NCBI GenBank assembly: GCA_942493145.1
Contig: OW818679.1
Coordinates: 744,001-808,000, forward strand
Length of the DNA stretch: 64,000 nucleotides
Direction: 5' to 3'
Origin: ENR-C20 sp942493145
Lineage (GTDB): Bacteria; Bacillota; Clostridia; Acetivibrionales; DTU013
Shown: positions 7,567 to 16,141 of the stretch, piece by piece
Layout of the letters: each line of letters opens with the position of its first letter
Position numbering within the stretch: position 1 is the first letter of the stretch
The notes under the pieces: model-generated
What the model was told of the DNA's origin: nothing
Database searches by the model: none
The model's input: the letters and a program-made list of their open reading frames with translations, nothing else
Position numbers and translations under genes: made by a program

Positions 7567-8808
7567 ATGCCAGAGACTATCTATGAACAACGAATAAGGA
7601 TAGCGAATGAAGCTATTCGTCACGAAGAGCCGGAACGTGTTCCTATATGGATTAATTACGGCACCACACCTTTTATGCTGAGCAATGACGGAACGACCTA
7701 CAGAGACGCACTGTACAACCATGAAGCCGCGGCAAAAGCCATTATTACATTTCATCTGGACTTCCAGCCGGATGTTCAGCTTTCCCAACTTTTAAGCGGA
7801 AAAGCAGAAGAAATTGCCGGTACCAAGTATATAGACTGGCCTGGCCGTCCCGGTACTACGCTACGAAATGACAGTATATTTCAGGTACACGAGTATGAGT
7901 TTATGAAAGAGGACGAATATCCTGAGTTGTTGAGCGATTTTACCGGATTTATGCTCCACAAATACATACCTCGCGCGTTTCCCGGTCTTGAGGGTCTATC
8001 CACGGTTCTCAATCCGTCTCCATGCGGATTGATGTATTTCGGGCAATTAGGCAATATGTTCAGACCACAAGCTATGGAAGCTTATGAGAAGCTCATTGAA
8101 ATCGGAAAACTGCAGGATGAGACACAGAAGGACACTTATGCAGTAATGGGCCAGCTCACTCAGCTCGGGTTTCCCCCTATGCTGACAGGCGTCGGTCTCG
8201 TCCCGTTTGATTTGCTCTCCAACTATTTCCGTGGCACCGTTGCTATGTTTGAGGATCTTATCGAGTGCCCGGATATGGTCGAAAAGGCCGTAAACATGTT
8301 TGCGGACCTTCAGATTGCTAATCTCCAGTACCTCCGCTTCGCGCCTTTGCCGGTGAAGCGTGTCATGTTCTGGATGCACAAGGGTATGGATGGATTTATA
8401 AGCCCCAAGCAATTTGATGTCTTGTACTGGAGGCCGTTCCTGAAAGTAATCAATGCATTGGTCGATATGGGGGTCACACCGATCATCTACACCGAAGGCA
8501 ATTACTACAAGAGAATTGACCAAATGAAAGACCTCCCTGCTGGAAAGTGCGTTATTCACTTTGAAAACGTCGACCTGGAATATGCCAAGAAGACTATTGG
8601 CGTAGAAAACTGCATCACAAGCAATTTTCCGATTTATCTTCTGGAACACGGCACAAAGGAACAGGTCATTAATGAAGTAAAGAGGGAAATCGACATATGT
8701 GCGCCGGGTGGCGGTTTTATATTTGAAACAAATGCATCGATTATGGCTGTAAAGCGTGAAAATCTTGAGGTGCTTTATGATACAGTTCGTGAATATGGCA
8801 GGAAATAA
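7567..8808 (+). CDS. Uroporphyrinogen decarboxylase (UroD)-family protein
   Basis: 413 residues with the UroD/MtaA TIM-barrel pattern (RVPIWINYGTTPF near the N-terminus, VEKAVNMFADLQIANLQYL, VKRVMFWMHKGMDGFISPKQ, PIIYTEGNYYKRIDQMKDLP, and a C-terminal CAPGGGFIFETNASIM). In anaerobes many members are not haem enzymes but methyltransferases or demethylases that act with corrinoid proteins, or are of unknown function. The start at 7567 is chosen because AAGGAGG lies 5 bases before it; the frame is open upstream without a good site. A TRAP transporter follows, and a decayed piece of a second copy sits beyond that transporter. I infer handling of an imported, possibly methoxylated, compound. No corrinoid protein is nearby, which weakens the demethylase idea. 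Confidence 0.7.
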   Translation: MPETIYEQRIRIANEAIRHEEPERVPIWINYGTTPFMLSNDGTTYRDALYNHEAAAKAIITFHLDFQPDVQLSQLLSGKAEEIAGTKYIDWPGRPGTTLRNDSIFQVHEYEFMKEDEYPELLSDFTGFMLHKYIPRAFPGLEGLSTVLNPSPCGLMYFGQLGNMFRPQAMEAYEKLIEIGKLQDETQKDTYAVMGQLTQLGFPPMLTGVGLVPFDLLSNYFRGTVAMFEDLIECPDMVEKAVNMFADLQIANLQYLRFAPLPVKRVMFWMHKGMDGFISPKQFDVLYWRPFLKVINALVDMGVTPIIYTEGNYYKRIDQMKDLPAGKCVIHFENVDLEYAKKTIGVENCITSNFPIYLLEHGTKEQVINEVKREIDICAPGGGFIFETNASIMAVKRENLEVLYDTVREYGRK

Positions 8809-8900
8809 CAGGATTTCCTATCAGGCGAACCAGACTGACATGCGGTTTTAAAGTGCGAGAGCGCTTTTAACAAAAAAATAAAAAACTGGAGGGAACAAAA

Positions 8901-10037
8901 ATGTTTGGAAAGAAAAAAGGCTTAAATTACCTATCTTTATTTATTTTATTGGTCCTGGTGTCCGTGGTATTTTTAAGTGGTTGCGCGCAACAGGAACAAC
9001 AGCCGGCTACTCAATCCAATACTACTGTCCAACAGGAACAACAGCCGACTGCTCAATCTACTACTCCTGTCCAACAGGAACAAGAGCCGGTAGTATTTAA
9101 TGTGAACTTATCGGCTTCGGAGCAAGCACACAAGTCAGTGATTAATTTTGGCAAGGCTCTTGAAGAACGGACCGGTGGTAAAGTAAAATTAAAGTTGTAT
9201 TATAACAGTTCATTGCTGCCAATCCCTGACCAAATAACAGGTTTGCAAAGCGGTATTGCTGACATTTCCAATATGACGGCTTCAACTTTTCTTGGTGCTT
9301 TGCCGTTAAATGATATGCTCGGCTGGCCATTTATGGGGTATTCCAATTATAATGATGTTTTTGCCTTGCACATGAAGCTCTTGCAGGATGTACCGGAGTT
9401 GGGAGCTGAGTTTAGCGATATAGGGCTTCGGGTATTTTCAGGGTTTGCGATGCCCCCGCACGATTTGCTGATAGCCAGTAACAAAAAAGTGCAAAGTCCC
9501 GCTGATATTAAAGGAATGAAAATTGTTTCAACCAAGCCCGTTTCGTCAGCCATGATTCAGAAATGGGGCGGGGCACCTATAGCAATTCAGATACCGGATT
9601 ATTACATGTCCCTGGAAAGGGGTGTTGCGGACGGAGTCCTACTCAACTTGCATGGTACTCTTGCTTTCGGGATAACACCTCTGGTGAAGCAGTATGTGTC
9701 ATTTGGCACTCAAGGATTAACTGTAGAGAATGTGCTTTATGTAATGAGTGAGAATGCCTGGAATAAGATGACTCCTGAGACCCAAAAGATTTATATGGAA
9801 GAAGCCGCCAAGCTCAATTTAGAAGATAGTGCAACAGTTGGCAACAATGTTAAGAAAACTACTGAAATACTTGAAAAAACCGGTGCACTTACCGTTCTTA
9901 CGCCGGAACAGGTTGCCGAATTCTCTAAAGATGCGCCTGAAATTCATAAAGAAAAGATCGCTGAACTGGAGAAACAAGGTAAACCGGCACAGAAAGTTTA
10001 TGACGCCATCAGGAAAGCGGCAACAGAAATGAAATAA
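8901..10037 (+). CDS. dctP: TRAP transporter substrate-binding lipoprotein (DctP family)
   Basis: 378 residues. The N-terminus is a lipoprotein signal (hydrophobic core, then FLSGC with Cys28 as the lipid site). A linker follows with three repeats of the type VQQEQQPTAQST, then the DctP fold (FNVNLSASEQAHKSVINFGK, IADISNMTASTFLGALPLND, DIKGMKIVSTKPVSSAMIQK, ADGVLLNLHGTLAFGI). It is anchored outside the membrane and delivers a substrate, usually an organic or aromatic acid, to the DctQ/DctM permease. GGAGG precedes the ATG. The 230-base gap to dctQ contains three hairpins, which probably allow more binding protein than permease to be made. Confidence 0.9.
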   Translation: MFGKKKGLNYLSLFILLVLVSVVFLSGCAQQEQQPATQSNTTVQQEQQPTAQSTTPVQQEQEPVVFNVNLSASEQAHKSVINFGKALEERTGGKVKLKLYYNSSLLPIPDQITGLQSGIADISNMTASTFLGALPLNDMLGWPFMGYSNYNDVFALHMKLLQDVPELGAEFSDIGLRVFSGFAMPPHDLLIASNKKVQSPADIKGMKIVSTKPVSSAMIQKWGGAPIAIQIPDYYMSLERGVADGVLLNLHGTLAFGITPLVKQYVSFGTQGLTVENVLYVMSENAWNKMTPETQKIYMEEAAKLNLEDSATVGNNVKKTTEILEKTGALTVLTPEQVAEFSKDAPEIHKEKIAELEKQGKPAQKVYDAIRKAATEMK

Positions 10038-10091
10038 TAACAACTTTCTATGGGTGGTAGTTTACCTGAGGAAATGTCACCCTATATCGAA

Positions 10092-10208
10092 CCGGTTTGA
10101 GATTAGCTCAAACCGGCTTCGATTACCTTGATTCACCTTGCGACGGCTAATTTTTCATTAGCTGTTACCCGTCGCAAACTATATGGGCCACTTTCATTTT
10201 TAGGTGGC
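10092..10208 (+). promoter_or_regulatory. Three consecutive hairpins between dctP and dctQ
   Basis: First, CCGGTTTGAG / CTCAAACCGG (10092-10101 with 10107-10116) is a perfect 10-bp stem. Second, TTGCGACGG / CCGTCGCAA (10138-10146 with 10169-10177) encloses a smaller stem GCTAAT / ATTAGC (10146-10162). Third, GCCAC / GTGGC (10187-10191 with 10204-10208). None has a strong T-run. They look like partial terminators or mRNA-stabilising structures that separate the expression of the binding protein from that of the permease. Confidence 0.6.
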
Positions 10209-10268
10209 ATTTCCTCAAAATATTGATCATCCGAGTTGACTTTCTGGAGATAGGGAGGAATTACATAA

Positions 10269-10745
10269 GTGAAAATCTTGAAAGGGATAAATTTGACTGC
10301 GAAAGTCAGCGGCTATATCGGCGGGGCAGCCGTCGTTGTTTTAATGCTCCTAATGGTCGCTGATATCCTAATGCGCAGGTTTTTTGCCATGCCAATCGTC
10401 GGGGCAACCGAGATTGCCCAATTGGCTATGATTATTATTTTTGTAGGCGTTGCGTATACCACGCTGGAAAACAAGCAAGTGAAAGTGGATTCCTTGATGG
10501 AATGTTTCCCGGTTAAAGTGCAGAACGTTATTGATATGATAATATATCTCTTCACTTTATGCTTTGATCTGTGGCTGGGTTGGCAAACCTACCAGATGGG
10601 TTTCCTTAAGCAGAACCAGATTTATTCCATGCTTAAATTGCCGGTATCCCCTTTTTACTGGGTGTTGTCTGCTGCTTTTTTCCTCACCGCCATTGCAGTT
10701 ATTGGAAAGTTGATTATTAAAGCGAGGGAGGTGGCGGGTAAATGA
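10269..10745 (+). CDS. dctQ: TRAP transporter small permease (DctQ family)
   Basis: 158 residues with four hydrophobic segments (about residues 15-35, 49-67, 86-106 and 124-146), as in the DctQ family. Typical wording includes LMVADILMRRFFAMPIVGA and VGVAYTTLENKQVKVD. It is an integral membrane partner of DctM in a sodium-driven tripartite transporter. Translation starts at GTG (10269), placed 9 bases after AGGGAGG. It overlaps dctM by 4 bases, so the two are translationally coupled. Confidence 0.9.
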   Translation: MKILKGINLTAKVSGYIGGAAVVVLMLLMVADILMRRFFAMPIVGATEIAQLAMIIIFVGVAYTTLENKQVKVDSLMECFPVKVQNVIDMIIYLFTLCFDLWLGWQTYQMGFLKQNQIYSMLKLPVSPFYWVLSAAFFLTAIAVIGKLIIKAREVAGK

Positions 10746-12040
10746 GTCCAGAAGTAGTAGGAATAATTGGAGTGATAATGATTCTTGTCCTGCTGGCTTT
10801 CCGTATGTATATCGGTTCAGCCATGGGCCTGATTGGATTAATCGGCATTATTTTGCTTCGGGGTATTACGCCGGCTAATAGCATTGCAGGATTCATACCC
10901 TTCCAAAACATCAGTGCTTACTCCATGACCGTAATACCCATGTTTGCCTTTATGGGGGTGATCATTTCCGAGACTGAAATTGGCACCGACTTGTTTCAAA
11001 CGGCAAACAAGTGGATCGGTCATGTTCGCGGCGGGCTGGCTTCGGCTAGTATTGTGGCCTGCGGGCTGCTGGGGGCCATCATCGGTTCCAGTACCATCTC
11101 AACCATTGTGATGGGTAAAATCGCTTTGCCGGAAATGCGGAAGAATGGATATGACGATCTGCTCTCTACCGGTACCATTGCTGCCGGTTCGCCCCTGGCC
11201 ATCATTATTCCACCTAGTATGCCCTTTGTTTTATACGGGATATTGACGGAACAGTCGATTGGCAAGCTGTTTATTTCCGGTGTTCTTCCCGGCGTGCTGA
11301 TGATGATTGCCTACGTTGCCGTAATCGCAGTCATGTGCCGGGTAAAGCCCAAGCTGGCTCCTGCCGAAGTCCAGAGCTTTTCTTTAAAAGAAAAACTACT
11401 TTCACTGAAAAGTACCTGGGCTATGCTGGCACTGGTAGTGCTAGTGCTGGGCGGTATCTATGGAGGCTTCTTTACCCCCACTGAATCCGGCGCTATCGGT
11501 GCCCTTGGAGCATTGATCATTGGTATGGTCAAGAGAAAAATAAACTTGAAAGTCTTTATGCGTTGTGTTAAGCAAGCAGCTTATCTGTCCGGAATGATTC
11601 TGTACTTGCTTGCCGGGACCTTTATTTTCAATTCCTTCATAACTATGAGCAATTTGCCGGAATTGATTACCTCCTTTGTGACAGGCTTAGCGGTACCGGT
11701 TTTCGTGGTTCTTCTGGCCATAGGTGTGATGTATCTGATTTTAGGCTGTTTTTTACCCGAATATCCCATGATGGTATTGACAGTGCCCCTTCTTTTCCCT
11801 GCCATTATGAACCTGGGTGTTGACCCTATCTGGTTTGGCTTATTCGTTGTCTTATTGATGGCGCTGGGGTCAATCTCACCACCCATTGGCTTGACTGTTT
11901 TTATTTTAGGAGGCATTACAGGGGTATCTGTAAACAAAATATTCAGGGGGGTCATGCCCTTCCTTGTTGTTACAATCGTGATCATTGTGTTGATAGTGAT
12001 TTTCCCGTCGCTGGCCACCTTCCTGCCCAGTTTGATGTGA
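10742..12040 (+). CDS. dctM: TRAP transporter large permease (DctM family)
   Basis: 432 residues, strongly hydrophobic with about a dozen membrane segments. DctM signatures are present: IVACGLLGAIIGSSTISTIV, AAGSPLAIIIPPSMPFVLYG, GGFFTPTESGAIGALGALI and LGSISPPIGLTVFILGGITG. It is the sodium-coupled transport channel for the substrate captured by DctP. Its ATG overlaps the dctQ stop. Only 3 bases after its stop codon the decayed UroD-family fragment begins. Confidence 0.93.
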   Translation: MSPEVVGIIGVIMILVLLAFRMYIGSAMGLIGLIGIILLRGITPANSIAGFIPFQNISAYSMTVIPMFAFMGVIISETEIGTDLFQTANKWIGHVRGGLASASIVACGLLGAIIGSSTISTIVMGKIALPEMRKNGYDDLLSTGTIAAGSPLAIIIPPSMPFVLYGILTEQSIGKLFISGVLPGVLMMIAYVAVIAVMCRVKPKLAPAEVQSFSLKEKLLSLKSTWAMLALVVLVLGGIYGGFFTPTESGAIGALGALIIGMVKRKINLKVFMRCVKQAAYLSGMILYLLAGTFIFNSFITMSNLPELITSFVTGLAVPVFVVLLAIGVMYLILGCFLPEYPMMVLTVPLLFPAIMNLGVDPIWFGLFVVLLMALGSISPPIGLTVFILGGITGVSVNKIFRGVMPFLVVTIVIIVLIVIFPSLATFLPSLM

Positions 12041-12043
12041 TAT

Positions 12044-12138
12044 CTTAATCCGGCTCCATGCGGAATGATGTATTTCTGGCAATTAGGCAATATGTTCGGG
12101 CCAAAAGCTAATGATCGATTATGACTGTAAAGCGTGAA
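12044..12138 (+). pseudogene. Internally deleted remnant of a second UroD-family gene
   Basis: Bases 12044-12109 align without gaps to 8008-8073 inside the intact UroD-family gene, with about 7 differences in 66 bases, and would encode LNPAPCGMMYFWQLGNMFGP. Bases 12114-12138 then match 8734-8758 near the end of that gene with one difference in 25. About 650 bases between these points are missing. No start codon remains. It shows that a second UroD-type gene once followed the TRAP permease, so the transporter was flanked by two copies. Confidence 0.8.
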
Positions 12139-12158
12139 GAGTATAGTTTACAATATGA

Positions 12159-12212
12159 GAAAAATGACCTTATTGATGGGCCTGGATTTAAGGTCATTTT
12201 TCTTTCCTTTTT
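12159..12212 (+). terminator. Rho-independent terminator after the TRAP cluster
   Basis: A perfect 13-bp stem GAAAAATGACCTT / AAGGTCATTTTTC (12159-12171 with 12190-12202) is followed by TTTCCTTTTTTT. It ends the UroD-TRAP transcript and insulates the next operon. Confidence 0.9.
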
Positions 12213-12294
12213 TTAAGGCGGGACCAAAACTGTCTTCTACATAGTTGAATGTAAAAGATACCCTTTTCCCAAGGAATTATGACAAACCTGAATC

Positions 12295-12322
12295 TTGACG
12301 AACCTAAAATTTTTCCCATAAT
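12295..12322 (+). promoter_or_regulatory. Probable promoter of the eight-gene degradation operon
   Basis: TTGACG (12295-12300) and CATAAT (12317-12322) are separated by 16 bases, each one base from consensus. The pair lies about 75 bases before the SDR start and after the preceding terminator. Confidence 0.5.
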
Positions 12323-12397
12323 ACCTAAACTGAGCCTCCTTGTATAAGGGCAGGCGCTATGTTATTCTAAAAAAAAAGTCAGGGAAAGGACATTATC

Positions 12398-13183
12398 ATG
12401 ACTGATTACCGTGAATTATTCAATCTTAAAAATAAACGCGCCGTTGTGATCGGAGGAGCTGGAGGCATCGGTGGCGAAATTGCCGAAGGGTTCGCCGCGG
12501 TCGGCATGAACGTTGCAATTGCCAGCCGAAGCATGGAAAAGCTTCAAAAGCAGGCGGACAAAATCAAGGAAAACACCGGCGTATCGGTAAAGTGCTTTAC
12601 AGTTGATGGCAGCAGCGAGGACTCTGTGGCAAAGCTGTATGACGAGGTAATAGCTGCATTTGGAGGAGTAGATATCCTGGTCAATTCCCAGGGTTTGAAC
12701 AAGAAGTTTTCCGCCCTTGAACATCCTGTCAACGAATGGGATGAGATGTTCGCGGCAAATGCCAAAAGCGTCATGCTCACCTGCAAGTACTTTGGAAAAT
12801 ACATGAAAGAGCAGCATTACGGGCGGATTATAAACATCAGCTCTATTGGAGCCATACGCTCCAAGCAAAGTGATATCTCTGTGTGCTACGGTTCCACCAA
12901 AGGCGCGGTTAACGCCTATTCAGTGAATCTTGCGGCAGGTTGGGCGGAATATGGCATCACCGTCAATTGCATCGGACCCATCATAACCGAGACTGATATG
13001 ATGAAGCCCCTCTTCGAAAAAAATCCCGAGCTTCGTGCCGGCACCATCGCCAGAGTTCCCATCGGTCGCCTTTGCCAGCCGGAGGACTGCGCGGGCATTG
13101 CCTTGTTCCTCGCGTCAGACGCGTCGGCGTTTGTTACCGGCCAAATCATCTATGCCGACGGCGGGCTCATGACTCTGCAGTAA
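12398..13183 (+). CDS. SDR-family reductase, candidate phloroglucinol reductase
   Basis: 261-residue short-chain dehydrogenase/reductase. The nucleotide motif is VIGGAGGIGGEIAEGF (residues 18-32) with Arg44 after the second strand, which favours NADPH. NSQG (97-100), the catalytic Ser148/Ser149, and Tyr164-x3-Lys168 (YGSTK) are present. Known phloroglucinol reductases are NADPH-dependent SDR enzymes that make dihydrophloroglucinol. As first gene of an operon with beta-diketone hydrolases and a BKACE lyase, that role fits well. SDRs are hard to assign, so it may reduce another 1,3-dione or enol. GGGAAAGG precedes the ATG. Confidence 0.75.
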   Translation: MTDYRELFNLKNKRAVVIGGAGGIGGEIAEGFAAVGMNVAIASRSMEKLQKQADKIKENTGVSVKCFTVDGSSEDSVAKLYDEVIAAFGGVDILVNSQGLNKKFSALEHPVNEWDEMFAANAKSVMLTCKYFGKYMKEQHYGRIINISSIGAIRSKQSDISVCYGSTKGAVNAYSVNLAAGWAEYGITVNCIGPIITETDMMKPLFEKNPELRAGTIARVPIGRLCQPEDCAGIALFLASDASAFVTGQIIYADGGLMTLQ

Positions 13184-13227
13184 TTTTTTTGTATAATATA
13201 GAAGTATAAAAAAGGATTGATTACATA

Positions 13228-14070
13228 ATGCCAAAAGCAAAGTACAATTATGTAAAAATGCTCACGCTTGAGGATCTTCAGGAGAAGTACAAGGATTTCT
13301 TCTTTTTTAAGTTCAAGGACGGAATCCTCGAAATGAAGATGCACTCTGACGGCGGCCCTGTCGTGTGGAGCTATCAGATGCACCACGCGTTAGCAGAGGT
13401 TTACACCGATATTGGTCACGCAAGGTGGGTTGAGTGCCTCATAATCACCTCCACACCGCCCTACTGGATCCACGGCAGCGACAACGCGTCTTTCCAGGAG
13501 GTTGAGCAGTCCCCGGACAATGACCAGCGCTTCAATGTCCAGATATACGATACCCTTAAAGTAGTTGAAAACTTCCTCAGCGACATTGAGGTTCCCACAA
13601 TCGCCGCAATCAATGGCCGCGGCTTCCACTGGGAAATGTGCCTGCTCAGCGATATCACCTTGTGCAGTCCCGACTTCATCCTGCAGGATGACCATTTCGG
13701 CATGAAGGACGGACACGTGCCCGGAGACGGCATGACCATGATCCTGCAACAACTCTGCGGCCTCAAACGCGGCGGGTACATGTCGTATATGTGCCATGGC
13801 ATAGACGCCGAGGAGTGCCTTCGAATTGGTGCGGTCAACGAAATCGTTGACGCCGGTAAAATTCTTGACAGGGCCTGGGAAATTGCCGAACAGCACATCA
13901 TGACAAGGACACGTTCCTGCCGGCGCATGACCCACTATAATATCATGCGTCCTTGGAAGGCCATCTTCGAGCGCGACTTCCGCATTAACGTCTACTCCGA
14001 AATGTATTCCTTCAACCTCTCCGGCAGCGCGCATGATTTTGAGTACATAAAGTACGAGGGCGAAGAATAA
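13228..14070 (+). CDS. Crotonase-fold C-C hydrolase, 6-oxocamphor hydrolase-like (copy 1)
   Basis: 280 residues. The sequence follows 6-oxocamphor hydrolase, which cleaves cyclic beta-diketones by a retro-Claisen reaction without CoA. Its key residues have counterparts: Trp47 (PVVWSYQ), His134 (INGRGFHWEM), His156 (LQDDHFGM), Asp167 (HVPGDG) and a C-terminal Glu (VYSEMYSF). The loop between His156 and Asp167 is two residues longer than in the camphor enzyme and in copy 2, and carries an extra His163. The likely substrate is a cyclic 1,3-dione such as dihydrophloroglucinol, opened to a 5-oxo acid. A second, clearly related copy lies four genes downstream. It is cytoplasmic and part of the operon. 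Confidence 0.75.
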   Translation: MPKAKYNYVKMLTLEDLQEKYKDFFFFKFKDGILEMKMHSDGGPVVWSYQMHHALAEVYTDIGHARWVECLIITSTPPYWIHGSDNASFQEVEQSPDNDQRFNVQIYDTLKVVENFLSDIEVPTIAAINGRGFHWEMCLLSDITLCSPDFILQDDHFGMKDGHVPGDGMTMILQQLCGLKRGGYMSYMCHGIDAEECLRIGAVNEIVDAGKILDRAWEIAEQHIMTRTRSCRRMTHYNIMRPWKAIFERDFRINVYSEMYSFNLSGSAHDFEYIKYEGEE

Positions 14071-14104
14071 ATAAGCAGATTATAAACTGATATAAGAAAG
14101 CGAC

Positions 14105-15295
14105 GTGATCCATATGAACCATTTAAGAGAGGCTGCGATTGTCTCCGCGGTCCGCCTGCCTGTGGGCAGAGTCGGAGGTGCGTTGGCGGGTATCCGGCCT
14201 GAAAAGCTTGGCGGAATGATTGTAAAAGAGGCTGTGCGCCGGGCGGGTATTGATCCCGAAATCATCGACGAGGTCATATTCGCCTCCTGCGATAATGAAG
14301 ACCTTAAGATCGCGGCAAGAGTAGTCGCGCTTGAGGCGGGGCTCCCGTACACTATTCCCGCTTATCAGATACAAAGAGGATGCGCTTCTTCCCTGACAGC
14401 TCTGTGGGACGGCGCCATGATGATACAGACAGGCTTCGCGGACACCATAGTCTGCGGCGGCTGTGAGAGTACCACTATGGCGCCCTATCTTATGAACAAG
14501 CCGACAAGGGCTTATTCCGTGGCGCCTATGTCCTGGTGTGAGCCTGTGTTCTCCCCCAAGGAGCCATACGGTAATCTCCCAAACGGCCCAACAGCCGACG
14601 AGATTGCAAGGCGATATGGCATAACCCGCGAGGATTGCGACGAATTTTCCGTTAACAGCCACTGCAAGGCCGCTATAGCCTATAAAAACGGATATTTTGA
14701 CAGCCAACTGCTGCCCGTCGAGGTTCCCCAGAAGGGTGGGAAGACCCTCCTTTTTAACCGTGACGAGCCGTTGCGCGATGACTGTACAATGGATGATCTG
14801 ACAAAGCTCAAGCCTTCTTTTTCCAAAGACGGCGTCTCCACCGCGGGCAACAGTTCGCCCCTGACAGACGGAGCTTCATGCGTCATCCTGATGGAACGCG
14901 GCAAAGCCGAAGCTCTCGGACTTGACATTATTGCGATTCTGAAAAACTTTGCCGATGCCGGTTGTGAGCCAATGGTAATGGGTGAGGGTCCCATTTATGC
15001 TACAAGGAAACTCCTCGCCAAAACCGGCCTTACAATAGACGATTTTGATCTCATTGAGATGAACGAAGCCTTTGCCACTCAGTCGATCCGATGCGCCAGG
15101 GAACTGGGCATGGATCCCGAAAGGCTTAATGTCAATGGAGGCGCTATTGCTTTAGGCCATCCTTTTGCAGCAACAGGTACGATACTTGTTGCAAAACTTG
15201 TACATGAAATGCGCCGGCGGGACGCCAAACGCGGACTGGTTACTTTCTGCGTCGGCGGCGGTCTGGGCGTTTCAGCCATGTTTGAAAAACCATAA
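14105..15295 (+). CDS. Thiolase (acetyl-CoA C-acetyltransferase family)
   Basis: 396 residues. The three thiolase catalytic positions are visible: Cys93 (QRGCASSLTAL), the NVNGGAIALGHPFAATG histidine, and the C-terminal cysteine in TFCVGGGLGVS. It cleaves acetoacetyl-CoA with CoA to two acetyl-CoA, or does the reverse. In this operon it would consume the acetoacetyl-CoA made by the BKACE lyase. The nucleophile motif CASSL differs from the common CGSGL. The GTG at 14105 lies 4 bases after AGAAAG; an ATG nine bases later (14114) is an alternative start that gives the usual thiolase N-terminus. Confidence 0.88.
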   Translation: MIHMNHLREAAIVSAVRLPVGRVGGALAGIRPEKLGGMIVKEAVRRAGIDPEIIDEVIFASCDNEDLKIAARVVALEAGLPYTIPAYQIQRGCASSLTALWDGAMMIQTGFADTIVCGGCESTTMAPYLMNKPTRAYSVAPMSWCEPVFSPKEPYGNLPNGPTADEIARRYGITREDCDEFSVNSHCKAAIAYKNGYFDSQLLPVEVPQKGGKTLLFNRDEPLRDDCTMDDLTKLKPSFSKDGVSTAGNSSPLTDGASCVILMERGKAEALGLDIIAILKNFADAGCEPMVMGEGPIYATRKLLAKTGLTIDDFDLIEMNEAFATQSIRCARELGMDPERLNVNGGAIALGHPFAATGTILVAKLVHEMRRRDAKRGLVTFCVGGGLGVSAMFEKP

Positions 15296-15325
15296 ATAAT
15301 TGTTAAATTAAGAGAGGAATGCCTT

Positions 15326-16141
15326 ATGAAAACTATAATCACTGCAGCCCTGACAGGGGCTATTGCACCAAAAGCAAAGAACCCCAACATACCAACCACA
15401 CCAAGGGAGATCGCTGAAGACGGCATTCGCTGCTGGAAAGCAGGAGCTTCTGTACTGCATCTGCATATGAGAGATGACGATTTTAAAGGAACCATGGATA
15501 AAAACCGTTTCGCTGAGACTGTGAACATCTTGCGCGGATCATGTGACGCGATCCTGAACCTTACAACTTCCGGTGAACTGGGAATTCCGGACGAGCGCCG
15601 CATGGAACACGTCATCATGCTGAAGCCCGAGATGGCAACATTTGACGCAGGTACGATTAACGCCGGCGACGGTATTTTTGAAAATAGCATCCCTTTTTTG
15701 TATAAGCTCGGGAAAGTGCTTATTGAAAACGGTGTAAAACCCGAAGTTGAAATCATGGATCTTGGCTTTATAAGCGAAGCGCAGCACTATATAAGCAAGG
15801 GCGTGCTTGTGAACCCTGTCCACTACCAGTTTGTGCTGGGCTTCGGCATCTCAGGAGCACCGGCGACACCCGAAAATCTGCTCTATATGAAGAGCAAGAT
15901 CCCATCCGATTCTACATGGTCTGCGTTCGGCACCGGCAATTCGCATCTGCCGATAATGTATACCGCGATCGCTGCTGGAGGGCATATACGAGTAGGTCTT
16001 GAAGATAATCTCTTCTACGGGCCGGGTGTACTCGCGACGAATGAGATGCTCGTACAGCGTGCCGGAAGGGTTGTTAAAGAGTTCGGCAATGAAGTTGCAA
16101 CACCTGCTGATGCCAGAGAGATATTAGGTCTGCGCAAATAA
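15326..16141 (+). CDS. BKACE-family lyase, candidate triacetate acetoacetate-lyase
   Basis: 271 residues of the beta-keto acid cleavage enzyme family (DUF849). Zinc ligands are His45 and His47 (VLHLHMRDD) and Glu226 (VGLEDN), as in 3-keto-5-aminohexanoate cleavage enzyme. The TSGELGIPDERR and GTGNSHLPIM segments are also typical. The reaction is beta-keto acid plus acetyl-CoA giving acetoacetate plus a new acyl-CoA. With 3,5-dioxohexanoate (triacetate) it would yield acetoacetate and acetoacetyl-CoA, the step known from the phloroglucinol pathway of Clostridium scatologenes. The neighbours support this over lysine fermentation, since no aminomutase or ammonia-lyase gene is present. GAGAGGAA precedes the ATG. 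Confidence 0.82.
   Translation: MKTIITAALTGAIAPKAKNPNIPTTPREIAEDGIRCWKAGASVLHLHMRDDDFKGTMDKNRFAETVNILRGSCDAILNLTTSGELGIPDERRMEHVIMLKPEMATFDAGTINAGDGIFENSIPFLYKLGKVLIENGVKPEVEIMDLGFISEAQHYISKGVLVNPVHYQFVLGFGISGAPATPENLLYMKSKIPSDSTWSAFGTGNSHLPIMYTAIAAGGHIRVGLEDNLFYGPGVLATNEMLVQRAGRVVKEFGNEVATPADAREILGLRK

Noticed and set aside
8047..8649. Open frame of 200 codons on the minus strand inside the UroD-family gene
   Set aside because: It lies entirely under a well-supported gene, has no ribosome binding site and no recognisable domain; it is a shadow of the real frame.
12044..12138. Possible small RNA or riboswitch before the degradation operon
   Set aside because: The conserved look comes from its similarity to the UroD-family gene; it is a decayed coding fragment.
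13390..14034. Open frame of 214 codons on the minus strand opposite hydrolase copy 1
   Set aside because: Antisense to a gene with conserved catalytic residues; the long frame results from codon bias.
15326..16141. Lysine fermentation role for the BKACE enzyme
   Set aside because: No lysine aminomutase, diaminohexanoate dehydrogenase or ammonia-lyase gene is present in the window, whereas cyclic-dione enzymes are adjacent.
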